DNA of 64,000 bases from an uncultured Alistipes sp. (GTDB lineage: Bacteria; Bacteroidota; Bacteroidia; Bacteroidales; Rikenellaceae). The translations under genes and the position numbers were made by a program. The stretch spans positions 1 to 64,000 of the forward strand of contig CALVCS010000005.1 in assembly GCA_944326035.1 (NCBI GenBank), read 5' to 3'. This document shows positions 26,092-34,823 of this stretch, in pieces. The notes below the pieces were generated by a model. That model worked only from the letters and a program-made list of their open reading frames with translations. It searched no databases and was not told where the DNA came from. Position 1 is the first letter of the stretch. The number at the start of each line of letters is the position of its first letter.

Positions 26092-27412
26092 TCGGCTCAC
26101 CCTGATCGTTGTCCTGTTGTCGACACTACAGGTTATTCCTATTTTATCCCGGGCTCAGGAAGATGGTTTGAACACGTTCTCCCCTTATACGTTTTACGGT
26201 ATAGGGGATTTTTCGACCCAAGGTCCTACGTTTTTACGTTCGATGGGAGGCATCGGGGTCGCGTATAGTAATCTGCGACGGGCCAATTATGTCAATCCGG
26301 CCTCGTTCGCGAGGATTAACCCGAAATCGGCCCTGTTCAATGTGGGCATTGAAGGCGGCGGCGTGTATGCCAAATCCGCGAGTGGCAAAACCAGTTACAA
26401 TTCGTTCAACTTCCGCGATATCGCTTTACAGCTTCCCTTGTGGGGCCAGAAGATCGGGATGGGTGTGAGCGTTACGCCGTTCAGCAGCGTCGGTTATCGG
26501 GTCAAAATGTATGAGACGGACCCCAATATTTTAGCTGATGTGGGCAGTGTCCGTTACGACTACTTGGGCGACGGGAACCTCACGCAGTTTAAGTTCGGGG
26601 TGGGGGCGTTGCTGTTTAAGAACTTTACCATCGGGGCCGATCTGATTTATTACCACGGTAAGATCGAACGCCATTTCAATACGGAGATCTCCAATGTGTT
26701 GGGAACGCCGGATTTGCGCTCCCAAACGGGGGTTACCTATTCGGACTATTCGAAACTGTGGATGGATTTCGGGTTCCAGTATGCCCTGATTTCGTCGGAC
26801 AAACGGAGACTGTCGATCGGAGCGACCTATACGCCGCGGGTCAACCTGAAACCGACGACGACCCGAGAAATCGTCGCTTCGAATGTCTATATCGATACGA
26901 TCGATTACTCCCGCTCGAGTGAGAATTTTTACTTGCCGAACTCGTTTACGGGTGGTTTCTATTACGAAACGGTGAAATTGGGCTTCGGGATGGACTATAC
27001 CTACCAGAAATGGGATGGGTTGAATATAAATGATGAAACGAATGGTATAAAATTCACCAATAATCATTATATTAAGGTCGGAGCCCAATATACTCCGAAC
27101 TTTTTCGATCCCCGGAGCTTCTTTAAGCGGGTTACCTATCGGATCGGGTATCGGTATAATAGTTATTATATGCAGATTAATGGCCATCCCATTCGCGATC
27201 ATGCGATCACGTTCGGTTTCGGGATTCCGCTGCATCGCCGGGGATTGACCAATATCGATGTGGGCGTGGAATTGGGACAGCGAGGCTTGACGGCGACGGG
27301 TTCCATCGGCAGTCGTCAGTTCCAGATGGTGAAAGAACGATACTTCAAGATTTCGTTGGGTGTCAGCCTCTTCGGCGAAGATTATTGGTTCGTGAAATAT
27401 AAGTACGAATAG
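26078..27412 (+). CDS. Outer-membrane beta-barrel protein of unknown function
   Basis: A 444-residue protein with a signal peptide (hydrophobic IVVLLSTLQVIPIL, cleavage after SRAQ). It is rich in alternating aromatic/polar strands, and the motifs SPYTFYGIGDFSTQGP, MGGIGVAYSNLRRANYVNPASFA and IGMGVSVTPFSSVGY resemble FadL/OmpP1-like barrels. The protein ends in strands of barrel type (YFKISLGVSLFGEDYWFVKYKYE). It overlaps coaX by 14 bases and precedes TPR, lptC and a foldase, so an envelope-assembly or lipid-related role is likely. No ligand can be named. Confidence 0.8.
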   Translation: MRKSNRLTLIVVLLSTLQVIPILSRAQEDGLNTFSPYTFYGIGDFSTQGPTFLRSMGGIGVAYSNLRRANYVNPASFARINPKSALFNVGIEGGGVYAKSASGKTSYNSFNFRDIALQLPLWGQKIGMGVSVTPFSSVGYRVKMYETDPNILADVGSVRYDYLGDGNLTQFKFGVGALLFKNFTIGADLIYYHGKIERHFNTEISNVLGTPDLRSQTGVTYSDYSKLWMDFGFQYALISSDKRRLSIGATYTPRVNLKPTTTREIVASNVYIDTIDYSRSSENFYLPNSFTGGFYYETVKLGFGMDYTYQKWDGLNINDETNGIKFTNNHYIKVGAQYTPNFFDPRSFFKRVTYRIGYRYNSYYMQINGHPIRDHAITFGFGIPLHRRGLTNIDVGVELGQRGLTATGSIGSRQFQMVKERYFKISLGVSLFGEDYWFVKYKYE

Positions 27413-27464
27413 GGCAACAAAGCATTTTCCAAAAGACTAAACTAAATACAAACGACGACAAAAA

Positions 27465-28802
27465 ATGAAAAAGATCATGAACAAAGTGACGTTGCTGATC
27501 GTGGCAGCAGTGTCTTTTTCGTATGCAGCGCAGGCCCAGGCCTATCTGCAGGACCCGAAGTATGGGAATACGCCGGAAGAACGTCAACAGAACGTTTTGC
27601 GTATCAACTACTTCAATGATGCATACAAAAATAAACAGTACGACCAGGCGATTCAATATATGAATGAAGTGATCGCCAGTGCTCCTCGTGCATCTCAAAA
27701 CATCTACATCAACGGGATTAATATTTTCCGGTCGAAGGTAGCCGAAGCTAAGACTCCGGAAGCTCGTCAGGCCGCTCTGGACAGCCTGATGATGCTGTAT
27801 GACCTGCGTATAGAAAACTTCGGTGACCATCCTACCCGTGGTCGGGTCTATCTGCTGGCGCTGAAAACCCGTGATTACCTGTCGTTGAACCCGACCAATA
27901 AGGAAGAAGTGAAACGGTTGTTCAACGAAGCCATGGATGCTGCGAGCGAAAATGCAGACCCTGATCTGATCAACATCTACTTCAATGCGTTGGTAGAAGA
28001 TTACAAAAACGATGCCTTGTCGACGGATGAACTGTTGAGTGAATACGATCGTTTGTCGACCATTTACGATAAGTGCACGGCCGAAGATAAGGATGAACAG
28101 AAAAAAGTCTTCGACAATCTGTTCGTAAGCAGTGGGGCCGCCAGCTGCGAAAACCTGGAAAAAGTGTTCCGTCCGACCATCGAAGCCAATCCCAGTGTGG
28201 ATGATTTGAAAAAAGTGTTCCGCCTGCTGGCCGGGAACAACTGCCTGAACGACTTCCAGATCCTGGTGAGCGAAAAGTTGTATGCCGTTGAACCGTCGAC
28301 GGATGTGGCTATGTTGTTGGCTTCGGCGTATGAAAATAAGAAAGACTTTGCCAACTCGCGTAAATACCTGAACGAAGCCATTGCCGACGAAACCGATCCG
28401 GCTGCAAAAGCCAACCTGGCTATTCGTATTGCCGGGGGTGAACTGCAGCAGGGCAACTCTCGTGAAGCTGCAGACTTTGCCCGTCAGGCTCTCGAAATCG
28501 ATCCCGAAAACGGTTATGCTTACCTGCTGCTGGCCAACGCCTATGCGGCCGGTGCCAACGCATGCTCGGGCTTCGATCGTCAGACGGTGTTCTGGTTGGT
28601 AGTCGACACGTTGACCAAAGCCAAAGAACTGCTGGCCAACGATGCTGCGCAAGTCTCCAGCATCGATCAGCAGCTGGCCAGCTATCGGGCTGCCTTCCCG
28701 TCGAACGAAGAAGCCTTCTTCCGTGGACTGGAAAACGGTCAGGGTTATACGGTCAACTGCGGATGGGTATCGGGACGTACGATCGTTCGTTTGAACCGGT
28801 AA
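27465..28802 (+). CDS. Periplasmic TPR (tetratricopeptide) repeat protein
   Basis: 445 residues with a signal peptide (MNKVTLLIVAAVSFSYAAQAQA). It contains helical repeat units with TPR spacing, clearest at ~270-370: ASAYENKKDFANSRKYLNEAI, ARQALEIDPENGYAYLLLANAYA. A cysteine pair near 226 and 264 (ASCENLEKVF, NNCLNDFQI) and one near 366 (NACSG) may form disulphides. It sits 52 bases after the barrel gene and 10 before lptC. TPR proteins act as docking scaffolds, so I infer a partner among the neighbouring envelope proteins. Confidence 0.85.
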   Translation: MKKIMNKVTLLIVAAVSFSYAAQAQAYLQDPKYGNTPEERQQNVLRINYFNDAYKNKQYDQAIQYMNEVIASAPRASQNIYINGINIFRSKVAEAKTPEARQAALDSLMMLYDLRIENFGDHPTRGRVYLLALKTRDYLSLNPTNKEEVKRLFNEAMDAASENADPDLINIYFNALVEDYKNDALSTDELLSEYDRLSTIYDKCTAEDKDEQKKVFDNLFVSSGAASCENLEKVFRPTIEANPSVDDLKKVFRLLAGNNCLNDFQILVSEKLYAVEPSTDVAMLLASAYENKKDFANSRKYLNEAIADETDPAAKANLAIRIAGGELQQGNSREAADFARQALEIDPENGYAYLLLANAYAAGANACSGFDRQTVFWLVVDTLTKAKELLANDAAQVSSIDQQLASYRAAFPSNEEAFFRGLENGQGYTVNCGWVSGRTIVRLNR

Positions 28803-28812
28803 TCGACGTTTG

Positions 28813-29430
28813 ATGACGGTGAACCGCCTCAGTATAGCTAAAAAAGTATGTCAGGTAGCACTCCTTTTGTCGGGGAGTGCTATCTTACTTATGTCTTGTT
28901 ACTCGACCACCCCAAAACCGTCGGATGAACAACTGCAGGATATTATCACCCAACAGAGTGATAGTCTGACGATTGTCTATTCACAACGGGGTAATCTTTC
29001 CTATCGCTTTACGACGCCTTTGTTGGAGCGGTATGAGTTGGCGCGGGAACCCTATATGGAGTTTCGGAAAGGGGTGGAGATTCAGACCTATAACGACTCG
29101 ACCCATCGACTCGAGTCGACTCTGACGGCGAATTATGCGATCTATCTGGAAAAGCAGCAGCTGTGGGAGGCGAAAGGCAGCGTGGTGGCGACCAATGCCG
29201 AGGGCCGGAAGCTGGAGACCGAACAGCTGTTTTGGAACCAGAAGACCAAACGTGTCTACTCGAATGTGGACTCGAAAGTGACACAGGGACGGGATGTGAT
29301 TATCGGCGAGGGTTTCGAAGCCGATGAACAGTTCGAAGATTACACCATCCGCCGACCGAAAGGACGGGTCTCGGTGGATGTAACGCCGAGCGATTCGACC
29401 CGCCGTCCAACCTCCTCGTCGCAACCTTGA
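28813..29430 (+). CDS. lptC: LPS export protein LptC
   Basis: 205 residues. An N-terminal hydrophobic segment ends in a lipobox-like LLMSC (Cys near 30), then a beta-jellyroll of the LptC/OstA type: PYMEFRKGVEIQTYNDSTHRLESTLTANYAIYLEKQQLWEAKGSVVATNAEGRKLETEQLFWNQKT is the usual pattern with the LxTExLxWN signature. LptC takes lipopolysaccharide from the LptBFG transporter and hands it to LptA in the periplasm. A Bacteroidetes LptC with a lipobox is not rare. The start is ATG 28813 rather than the preceding TTG. Confidence 0.88.
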   Translation: MTVNRLSIAKKVCQVALLLSGSAILLMSCYSTTPKPSDEQLQDIITQQSDSLTIVYSQRGNLSYRFTTPLLERYELAREPYMEFRKGVEIQTYNDSTHRLESTLTANYAIYLEKQQLWEAKGSVVATNAEGRKLETEQLFWNQKTKRVYSNVDSKVTQGRDVIIGEGFEADEQFEDYTIRRPKGRVSVDVTPSDSTRRPTSSSQP

Positions 29431-29470
29431 CCCGGGGATTATCGGGCATTCGTTTCCTAAAGTGTGGCTT

Positions 29471-30733
29471 ATGGTTGTTCCGCTGATCATTGTGATTGTG
29501 GTTTCGTTGATCTTCTCCGCGTTCTTTTCGGGGATGGAGATCGCTTTCCTCTCCTCGAACAAACTCAAACTGGAGATCGAAAAGAAACAGAGCCGCGTTT
29601 TTAATTTCATCGCCGGGCTCTTCAGCCGCCATGCAGGACAGTATATTACGACGATCCTGGTGGGGAATAACATTGCCCTGGTGGTGTACTCCATGTTTAT
29701 GAGCCGTCTGATCCAGCATTGGCTGGGGGTAACGGCCGATGGCGAACTCTCCGGCGTGTCATTTCTGATCGAAACGGTCGTTTCGACGGTCATCATTATC
29801 TATACGGCCGAATTCGTGCCGAAAGCAGTGGTCCGACTCAACCCGAACTTCTATTATCGGACGTTTGCGGTGCCGCTGTACTTGTTGTATCTGCTGTTCT
29901 ATCCTCTGGCCAAAATCGTCACGTTTATGGTGACGGTGCTGTTGCGGATGTTCGGGCTGCCGATGAATGTGCATCAGAGTCTGGGCAGTTTCGATCGGGT
30001 CGATTTGGAACATCTGCTCGATGAGGCCTCCGAGGGCGATCAAGAGTGTGAAAACGAAAAAGAGATCAAGCTCTTTCAAAATGCCCTCGATTTTTCGGAT
30101 CTCTTGGTGCGGGATTGTATGGTTCCGCGGGTCGACATCGAGGCGATCGATCGCCACGCCTCGGTGAGCGAACTGACCGAACGATTTATCGATACGCACT
30201 ATTCCCGTCTGTTGGTCTACGAAGAGAGCATCGACAACATCATCGGGTATGTCAATACGAAAACCCTGTTTCGTCGGCCCGAGACCATCGACAGCATGAT
30301 CAAACAGGTCGATTATGTCCCGGAGAGTATGCCGGTGCAAAAACTGCTGACGAATTTCATCAAACAGCATCATGGGGTGGCGGTCGTGATCGACGAGTTT
30401 GGCGGAACGGCCGGGATGGTGACGATCGAGGATATTCTCGAAGAGATTTTCGGAGAGATCGAGGATGAACACGACGACCACTATCTGATGGAGAAAAAGA
30501 CGGGCGATAAGGAGTTTATTCTGTCGGGACGTCTGGAGGTGAAGTATTTGAATGAGAAATATCGTTTGGGAATACCCGAGTCGGATGACTACGATACGTT
30601 GGCGGGATATGTGATCGATCGCTATCAGGGGATTCCCGGAGCGGGGGAGACCATCGTCACCGATTCGATGAAGATTCGGGTGTTGCGTGTCGATGCTTCC
30701 CGGGTCGAGTTATTGCGCGTCACGTTGTTGTGA
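29471..30733 (+). CDS. CNNM/CorC-type membrane protein with CBS pair
   Basis: About 420 residues. The N-terminal DUF21/CNNM transmembrane domain has roughly four hydrophobic segments (PLIIVIVVSLIFSAFFSGMEIAFLSSNKLKLE). Two CBS domains follow (~205-320: VRDCMVPRVDIEAID, SRLLVYEESIDNIIGYV, HHGVAVVIDEFGGTAGMVTIEDILEEIFGEIEDE), then a CorC/HlyC C-terminal domain. Such proteins are called hemolysin-like, but work on relatives points to magnesium or other divalent-cation export. It starts at ATG 29471; a GTG at 29462 is possible. It is part of the coaX-lptC operon. Confidence 0.9.
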   Translation: MVVPLIIVIVVSLIFSAFFSGMEIAFLSSNKLKLEIEKKQSRVFNFIAGLFSRHAGQYITTILVGNNIALVVYSMFMSRLIQHWLGVTADGELSGVSFLIETVVSTVIIIYTAEFVPKAVVRLNPNFYYRTFAVPLYLLYLLFYPLAKIVTFMVTVLLRMFGLPMNVHQSLGSFDRVDLEHLLDEASEGDQECENEKEIKLFQNALDFSDLLVRDCMVPRVDIEAIDRHASVSELTERFIDTHYSRLLVYEESIDNIIGYVNTKTLFRRPETIDSMIKQVDYVPESMPVQKLLTNFIKQHHGVAVVIDEFGGTAGMVTIEDILEEIFGEIEDEHDDHYLMEKKTGDKEFILSGRLEVKYLNEKYRLGIPESDDYDTLAGYVIDRYQGIPGAGETIVTDSMKIRVLRVDASRVELLRVTLL

Positions 30734-31119
30734 TGCTGGGGGCGGCGTTCCTCTCGGGGCTTGGTCGAGCGGGTGATGGATCCCACGTGAAGGGCGCATC
30801 GAGAGATCGTCTCGTGTAGACCGGAAACCGAGGGAGAACCAAGGGGGAGAGAGACGGGCAAGAGACAGAGGAGCCAAGCATGAGGAGGGTGCAGCGCGAG
30901 GGGGAGCCAGAACGAGGAGAGATAACCCCAAGAACGAGGAGAGACGAAGAACGGGAAGGCGAGTAGAATGAGGCTCAGACCGAGGTGGGGCGTAGTAATG
31001 GGAAGGCAAGAAGGCTCGGAACCGAAAGGCAGTTTTAGGGAGGGCCTGAAAAGAAGGGGAAAGGTCGGAGAGAAACGTTGGGAAAGCTGTGTAGCCAAGC
31101 GATTAGGAAAGACGGTTGA
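30734..31119 (+). other. Purine-rich spacer between CNNM and foldase genes
   Basis: Almost 400 bases with strong G/A bias on the plus strand and no plausible protein. The word agaacgaggagaga recurs at a 25-base distance (30911 and 30936). No terminator with a T-run was found after the CNNM stop. Confidence 0.5.
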
Positions 31120-31225
31120 AGAAAGAGGCTCGGGGGAGGGAGTCGAACGGTTGTCGAGCGGGCATTCCCACCCGATCAGAAGCGGCAAAATGCCGAAGTA
31201 CTCTATACGACTAAATTTTAGCCGC
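31120..31225 (-). other. tRNA-like remnant (minus strand), not a functional tRNA
   Basis: Read on the minus strand, the segment shows D-arm-like TTTAGTCGTATAGAG, a hairpin with CGGCATTTTGCCG, another with CGGGTGGGAATGCCCG and T-loop-like GTTCGACTCC near the end. The T-stem and acceptor stem do not pair, so this is at most a decayed tRNA. Confidence 0.25.
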
Positions 31226-31266
31226 TTTTCCCGGGGTATTTCTGTGATTTGGAAGAAGAATTTTAT

Positions 31267-31274
31267 TATCTTTG
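31267..31274 (+). promoter_or_regulatory. -7 promoter box (TATCTTTG) for the foldase gene
   Basis: TATCTTTG 70 bases before the ATG at 31345, with a TTTG at 31248-31251 as an upstream element at somewhat short spacing (15 bases). Confidence 0.7.
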
Positions 31275-31344
31275 AACCTTAAACGGGGTTTATGGAGATT
31301 CCCCGCGAATCATAAGCCTGAAAATATTAACACAAACACCTTAT

Positions 31345-33414
31345 ATGGCAACATTAAATACTTTAAGAACCAAAGGCGGCGTGATCGTTTCGATTGTGAT
31401 CGGGATCGCTCTGCTGGCCTTTTTGCTGGGTGACCTCTCTTCGGCCAACGGTATGCTGACTTCGCGTAAGATGCGGGTCGGTGAGATCAATGGAACGCAT
31501 ATCGGTTATCTGGAATATACCAACCTGGTGGATCATCTGACGGCCGTTCAACAAGCCCTCACCGGGAAGGATGCCCTCACGAATGAAGAACAGGAACAGG
31601 TACGCCAGATGGCTTGGGATCAGTTGATCAATCAATATGCCTTTAATCCCGGTTTTCAGGATATGGGCCTCGTGATCTCCGAAGCCGAACAGATTGATAT
31701 GGTGGATGGAGCCTATCTGTCGCCGGTGATCAATAGCGTATTTGTCAATCCGAATACAGGTATGTTCGATCCGACCTTGTTGCGTAATTTCGTAGCCAAT
31801 CTTTCGCAAGATGCTTCAGGTCGTTCGGCCATGATCTGGGACTACCTGAAAGACCAGATGTCCCGTCAACGGGAAATGTCCAAATACATGGACCTGATCG
31901 CGAAGGGGATCTTCGTGACCGACCTGGAAGTACAACAGGCCGTTGCGAATGCCAATACCGACAACTCGATCAATTATATTCAGCGCTCGTATGATCTGAT
32001 TGCCGATTCGTTGATCGCCGTGAGCGAAAACGAAGTACGCGAATATTACGACAAACATGCTCGTTTGTTCCGTCAGTCGGCTACGCGCGATATTGAGTAT
32101 GTGGTTTTCGATGTGTTGCCTTCGGAACAGGATTATGCCGATGCTGCGAAGTATGTAGATCAGATGGCTTCGGAATTTGAAGCGAGCGAAACGCCCTTGC
32201 AATATGCCATCCTCAATTCGCAGGAACAGCCGTCGCAGGTTTATTTGGGCGAAAATCAGTTGCCGGGCAACTTGGCCGGTTATGCTTTCGGGCCCAATGC
32301 CGATAAACTGTATGGCCCGGTTTTGGAATCCGATACCTATACGATTGCTCGGGTGGTGGATACGAAGATGATTCCCGATTCGATTGGGGCTCGTCATATT
32401 CTGTTGCCGGCCGACAGCACGGCCTTGGCCGACAGCCTGGAAAAGGTATTGAAAGCCGGTGCTGACTTTGCCACGGTGGCTCGTCAATATTCGATCGATC
32501 CGCAAGCTGCTCAGCAAGGGGGCGATTTGGGTATCTTCCCGCCCGAACAGATGATTCCCGAATTTTCGCAAGCGGCCTTGGCGGTCGGCAAAGGGGAATT
32601 TTTCCGGGTAACGACGCCGTATGGTATTCATTTGGGACAGGTTACCTATAAGAGTACCCCGGTTAAGAAAGTACAGTTGGCGACCATTACTTATAAGGTG
32701 GAACCGAGTGAAATGACCCAACAGACCATTTACGGGAATGTCAGCAAATTTATCAGTGAAGCAGCCGGCTCGTATGAAAACTTCCAGAAAGCCACGACCG
32801 ACAATGCGTTGGCTAAACGGGTGGCTCGCATTCGCAACACCGATCGCGAAGTAAACGGGATGAGTAATTCGCGGGAAGTGGTTCGCTGGGCGTTTAATGC
32901 CAAAGAGGGCGAAGTCTCTCCGATCGTCGAAGTAGACGGGAACTATGTTGTGGCCGCCTTGGATGCAGCTACGGAAGATGGCAATACGCCGATCGACCAG
33001 GTTTCCCAGGAAATTGCGACGGTCATTCGTCACGAAAAGAAAGGTCAGATGTTGGCTGACAGTCTTCGTGGAGGCAGCTCGTTGGAAGAGATGGCTTCGC
33101 GGACGGGAGCAGAAATCAAACAGGCCTCGGGCATTGAATTCAACAGTTTCTATATCGAAGGCATCGGGGTTGAACCGACCTTGATCGGTGCGGTAACGGC
33201 CGTGGCTCCGGAACAGTTGTCGAAACCGGTCATTGGGACGCAGGGCGTTTATCTGTTCGATGTAACCAGCCGGGAAGAGGTGCCGACGACTACGCCGGAA
33301 AGCGAAAAAGTTCGTTTGCAGGCTTCCGCTTCTTCGTATATCGGAGAACGACGGGTGTCACAAGCGTTGTTTGAAGGCGCGAAGGTGATTGACAAACGGG
33401 TGAAATTCTTCTAA
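31345..33414 (+). CDS. Membrane-anchored SurA/PpiD-like peptidyl-prolyl isomerase
   Basis: 689 residues. One N-terminal membrane anchor (VIVSIVIGIALLAFLLGDL, ~12-31) is followed by a SurA-like chaperone domain (~40-220) with the typical EEQEQVRQMAWDQLI segment and a parvulin domain at ~340-440 (ARHILLPADSTA, FATVARQYSIDPQAAQQGGDLGIFP). A second, weaker rotamase-like region lies further on. PpiD-type foldases sit at the outer face of the inner membrane and help newly exported proteins fold. Its own promoter and a strong terminator suggest a separate unit from the lptC operon. Confidence 0.93.
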   Translation: MATLNTLRTKGGVIVSIVIGIALLAFLLGDLSSANGMLTSRKMRVGEINGTHIGYLEYTNLVDHLTAVQQALTGKDALTNEEQEQVRQMAWDQLINQYAFNPGFQDMGLVISEAEQIDMVDGAYLSPVINSVFVNPNTGMFDPTLLRNFVANLSQDASGRSAMIWDYLKDQMSRQREMSKYMDLIAKGIFVTDLEVQQAVANANTDNSINYIQRSYDLIADSLIAVSENEVREYYDKHARLFRQSATRDIEYVVFDVLPSEQDYADAAKYVDQMASEFEASETPLQYAILNSQEQPSQVYLGENQLPGNLAGYAFGPNADKLYGPVLESDTYTIARVVDTKMIPDSIGARHILLPADSTALADSLEKVLKAGADFATVARQYSIDPQAAQQGGDLGIFPPEQMIPEFSQAALAVGKGEFFRVTTPYGIHLGQVTYKSTPVKKVQLATITYKVEPSEMTQQTIYGNVSKFISEAAGSYENFQKATTDNALAKRVARIRNTDREVNGMSNSREVVRWAFNAKEGEVSPIVEVDGNYVVAALDAATEDGNTPIDQVSQEIATVIRHEKKGQMLADSLRGGSSLEEMASRTGAEIKQASGIEFNSFYIEGIGVEPTLIGAVTAVAPEQLSKPVIGTQGVYLFDVTSREEVPTTTPESEKVRLQASASSYIGERRVSQALFEGAKVIDKRVKFF

Positions 33415-33432
33415 ACCAGACGATAAACTATG

Positions 33433-33469
33433 AAGAGGCCGTTTCCGATAAGGAAACGGCCTCTTTTTT
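33433..33469 (+). terminator. Terminator after the foldase gene
   Basis: 14-bp stem (33433-33446 with 33452-33465) and a six-base T-run, 19 bases after the stop codon. Confidence 0.9.
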
Positions 33470-33755
33470 GTGCGCTTGTAGGGGGTGGTTTTTGGTAGGT
33501 GAAGGAAGGGATGATTGATGAGCGGATGGTTCGGGCCTACCCTTTTAGGACGATGGTGGTCGATACCATTTGTTTGGGGACAAACCCCAGCACAGAGTGC
33601 CGAAAAGGGACAACGATACGGTGTGATGTTCGTTCATTTCAGAACGGAGAGCCCGCTATTGGGCGGGACATGGTTCTGCGAGATCGATGCATAAACGGCG
33701 ACGGCCGCCTGCTGTAAAGGCGGCCGTCTCTCCTTATTAGGGAGCGTAAATCGGT
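33470..33755 (+). other. Convergent spacer with a GC-rich hairpin
   Basis: No gene recognised; a 72-codon frame at 33499 looks like chance. A perfect 10-bp stem (33700-33709 with 33719-33728) lies close to the end of the minus-strand lipoprotein gene and may terminate it, though no T-run follows. Confidence 0.45.
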
Positions 33756-34679
33756 TTAAAGTTGTGTGACCGTGTAATAAATGTAATAGTCGCCCCACAA
33801 GAGGTTAATGGGGAATCCCAGCGTGAATGTCCGTGATTTTCCGGTTGTATTGGGCGCCACTTCGATGGTAAAGGTGCTCCCAGATAAGTGCTCGGGAGCC
33901 AGAGATTTTAGATAGAGGTAAGAAGTGTTGGCATTCAGAAACGCTTGTTGGACATCGCCGAAACGGGTATATTCGGTTCGTTCTTCCAGGGAAGGTTTGC
34001 CCGCAAAGTAGTCGAAGGAAAGGTCGATACGGGCATAGGGTTCCAAGGCATTGGTCGAGATGGAGAACCAAGGACCTTTGATGTCCGTCACCAGATAAGG
34101 TGCGACTTCCATGAAGTCGGCAACGCCGATACATCCAGTTCCTTCGATCGCATAGGCCGGTGTGGAGGTGGAGTCCGGGATGAACCCGGTGGTATTATCG
34201 GAATAGAGCACTTTACGTAAGCGTCCGGTAGGTACCCTCACTTTGCTAAACGAGTCGTGATGCAAGGGGTAAGTGGTGATTTCGACGTCGGCGGATTGTG
34301 CTTCGGTGTGAAGGTGTTGATCGACGTCATCGATCAGCAGTTGGAATTGGGTTAATGGCTGGGTCCGTCTGTCTACCCATTCACCGTCGGAGGTGAATTC
34401 CGGCAACAGATCGCATTGCCCTCTAAAAAACAATGAAGTGGTAATGGTTTTGCTCCCTCCGGCGGCAGGAATGACTACATCCTGTTCCGAACATGTAATC
34501 TCTGGAAAGATCATACCATCGGGAACCTCAATGGGTTCCGTTAGGTCGACCACTTCCAGATATCGTACAATGACCTTGCCTTTGGTACGGGAGTCGGCTT
34601 GCTCGGCGATTGGATCGCTTTTGCTGCATCCTGCCAATACGAACAGAGCCGCTACGGTGAAATAAACAAGCTTGTTCAT
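33756..34679 (-). CDS. Lipoprotein of unknown function
   Basis: A 307-residue lipoprotein with lipobox LAGC (MNKLVYFTVAALFVLAGCSKSD, Cys18). The mature protein is beta-rich, with an FPEITCSEQDVVIPAAGGSKTITTSLFFRG segment that recalls an immunoglobulin-like or BACON-type module (the phrase IPAAGGSKTIT is typical of BACON domains). Two Cys lie at ~63 and ~88, and GTGCIGVADF at ~180. I do not recognise a full-length family. It is a single gene on the minus strand; an A/T-rich stretch precedes it. A surface or periplasmic location is inferred from the lipobox. Confidence 0.75.
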   Translation of the reverse strand: MNKLVYFTVAALFVLAGCSKSDPIAEQADSRTKGKVIVRYLEVVDLTEPIEVPDGMIFPEITCSEQDVVIPAAGGSKTITTSLFFRGQCDLLPEFTSDGEWVDRRTQPLTQFQLLIDDVDQHLHTEAQSADVEITTYPLHHDSFSKVRVPTGRLRKVLYSDNTTGFIPDSTSTPAYAIEGTGCIGVADFMEVAPYLVTDIKGPWFSISTNALEPYARIDLSFDYFAGKPSLEERTEYTRFGDVQQAFLNANTSYLYLKSLAPEHLSGSTFTIEVAPNTTGKSRTFTLGFPINLLWGDYYIYYTVTQL

Positions 34680-34743
34680 GGTGAGAAGGTTTTAGGGTAT
34701 GGGCTAAAAATATAATTTTTTTAAAAGTAAGGCAAGTGATATT

Positions 34744-34782
34744 AAAAAAAAGAGAAGCTTTTGCAAAAGCTTCTCTTTTTTT
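34744..34782 (-). terminator. Terminator of the S9 peptidase gene
   Basis: Perfect 12-bp inverted repeat (34751-34762 with 34765-34776) flanked by seven A and seven T, so both strands can terminate; the gene ending nearest is the minus-strand peptidase (stop at 34824). Confidence 0.88.
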
Positions 34783-34823
34783 AATGGCGTTAATAGCCTC
34801 AATAGGGGTGTGGATTGTCGGGA

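Noticed and set aside
31120..31225. Functional tRNA on the minus strand
   Set aside because: T-stem and acceptor stem do not pair; kept only as a possible remnant.
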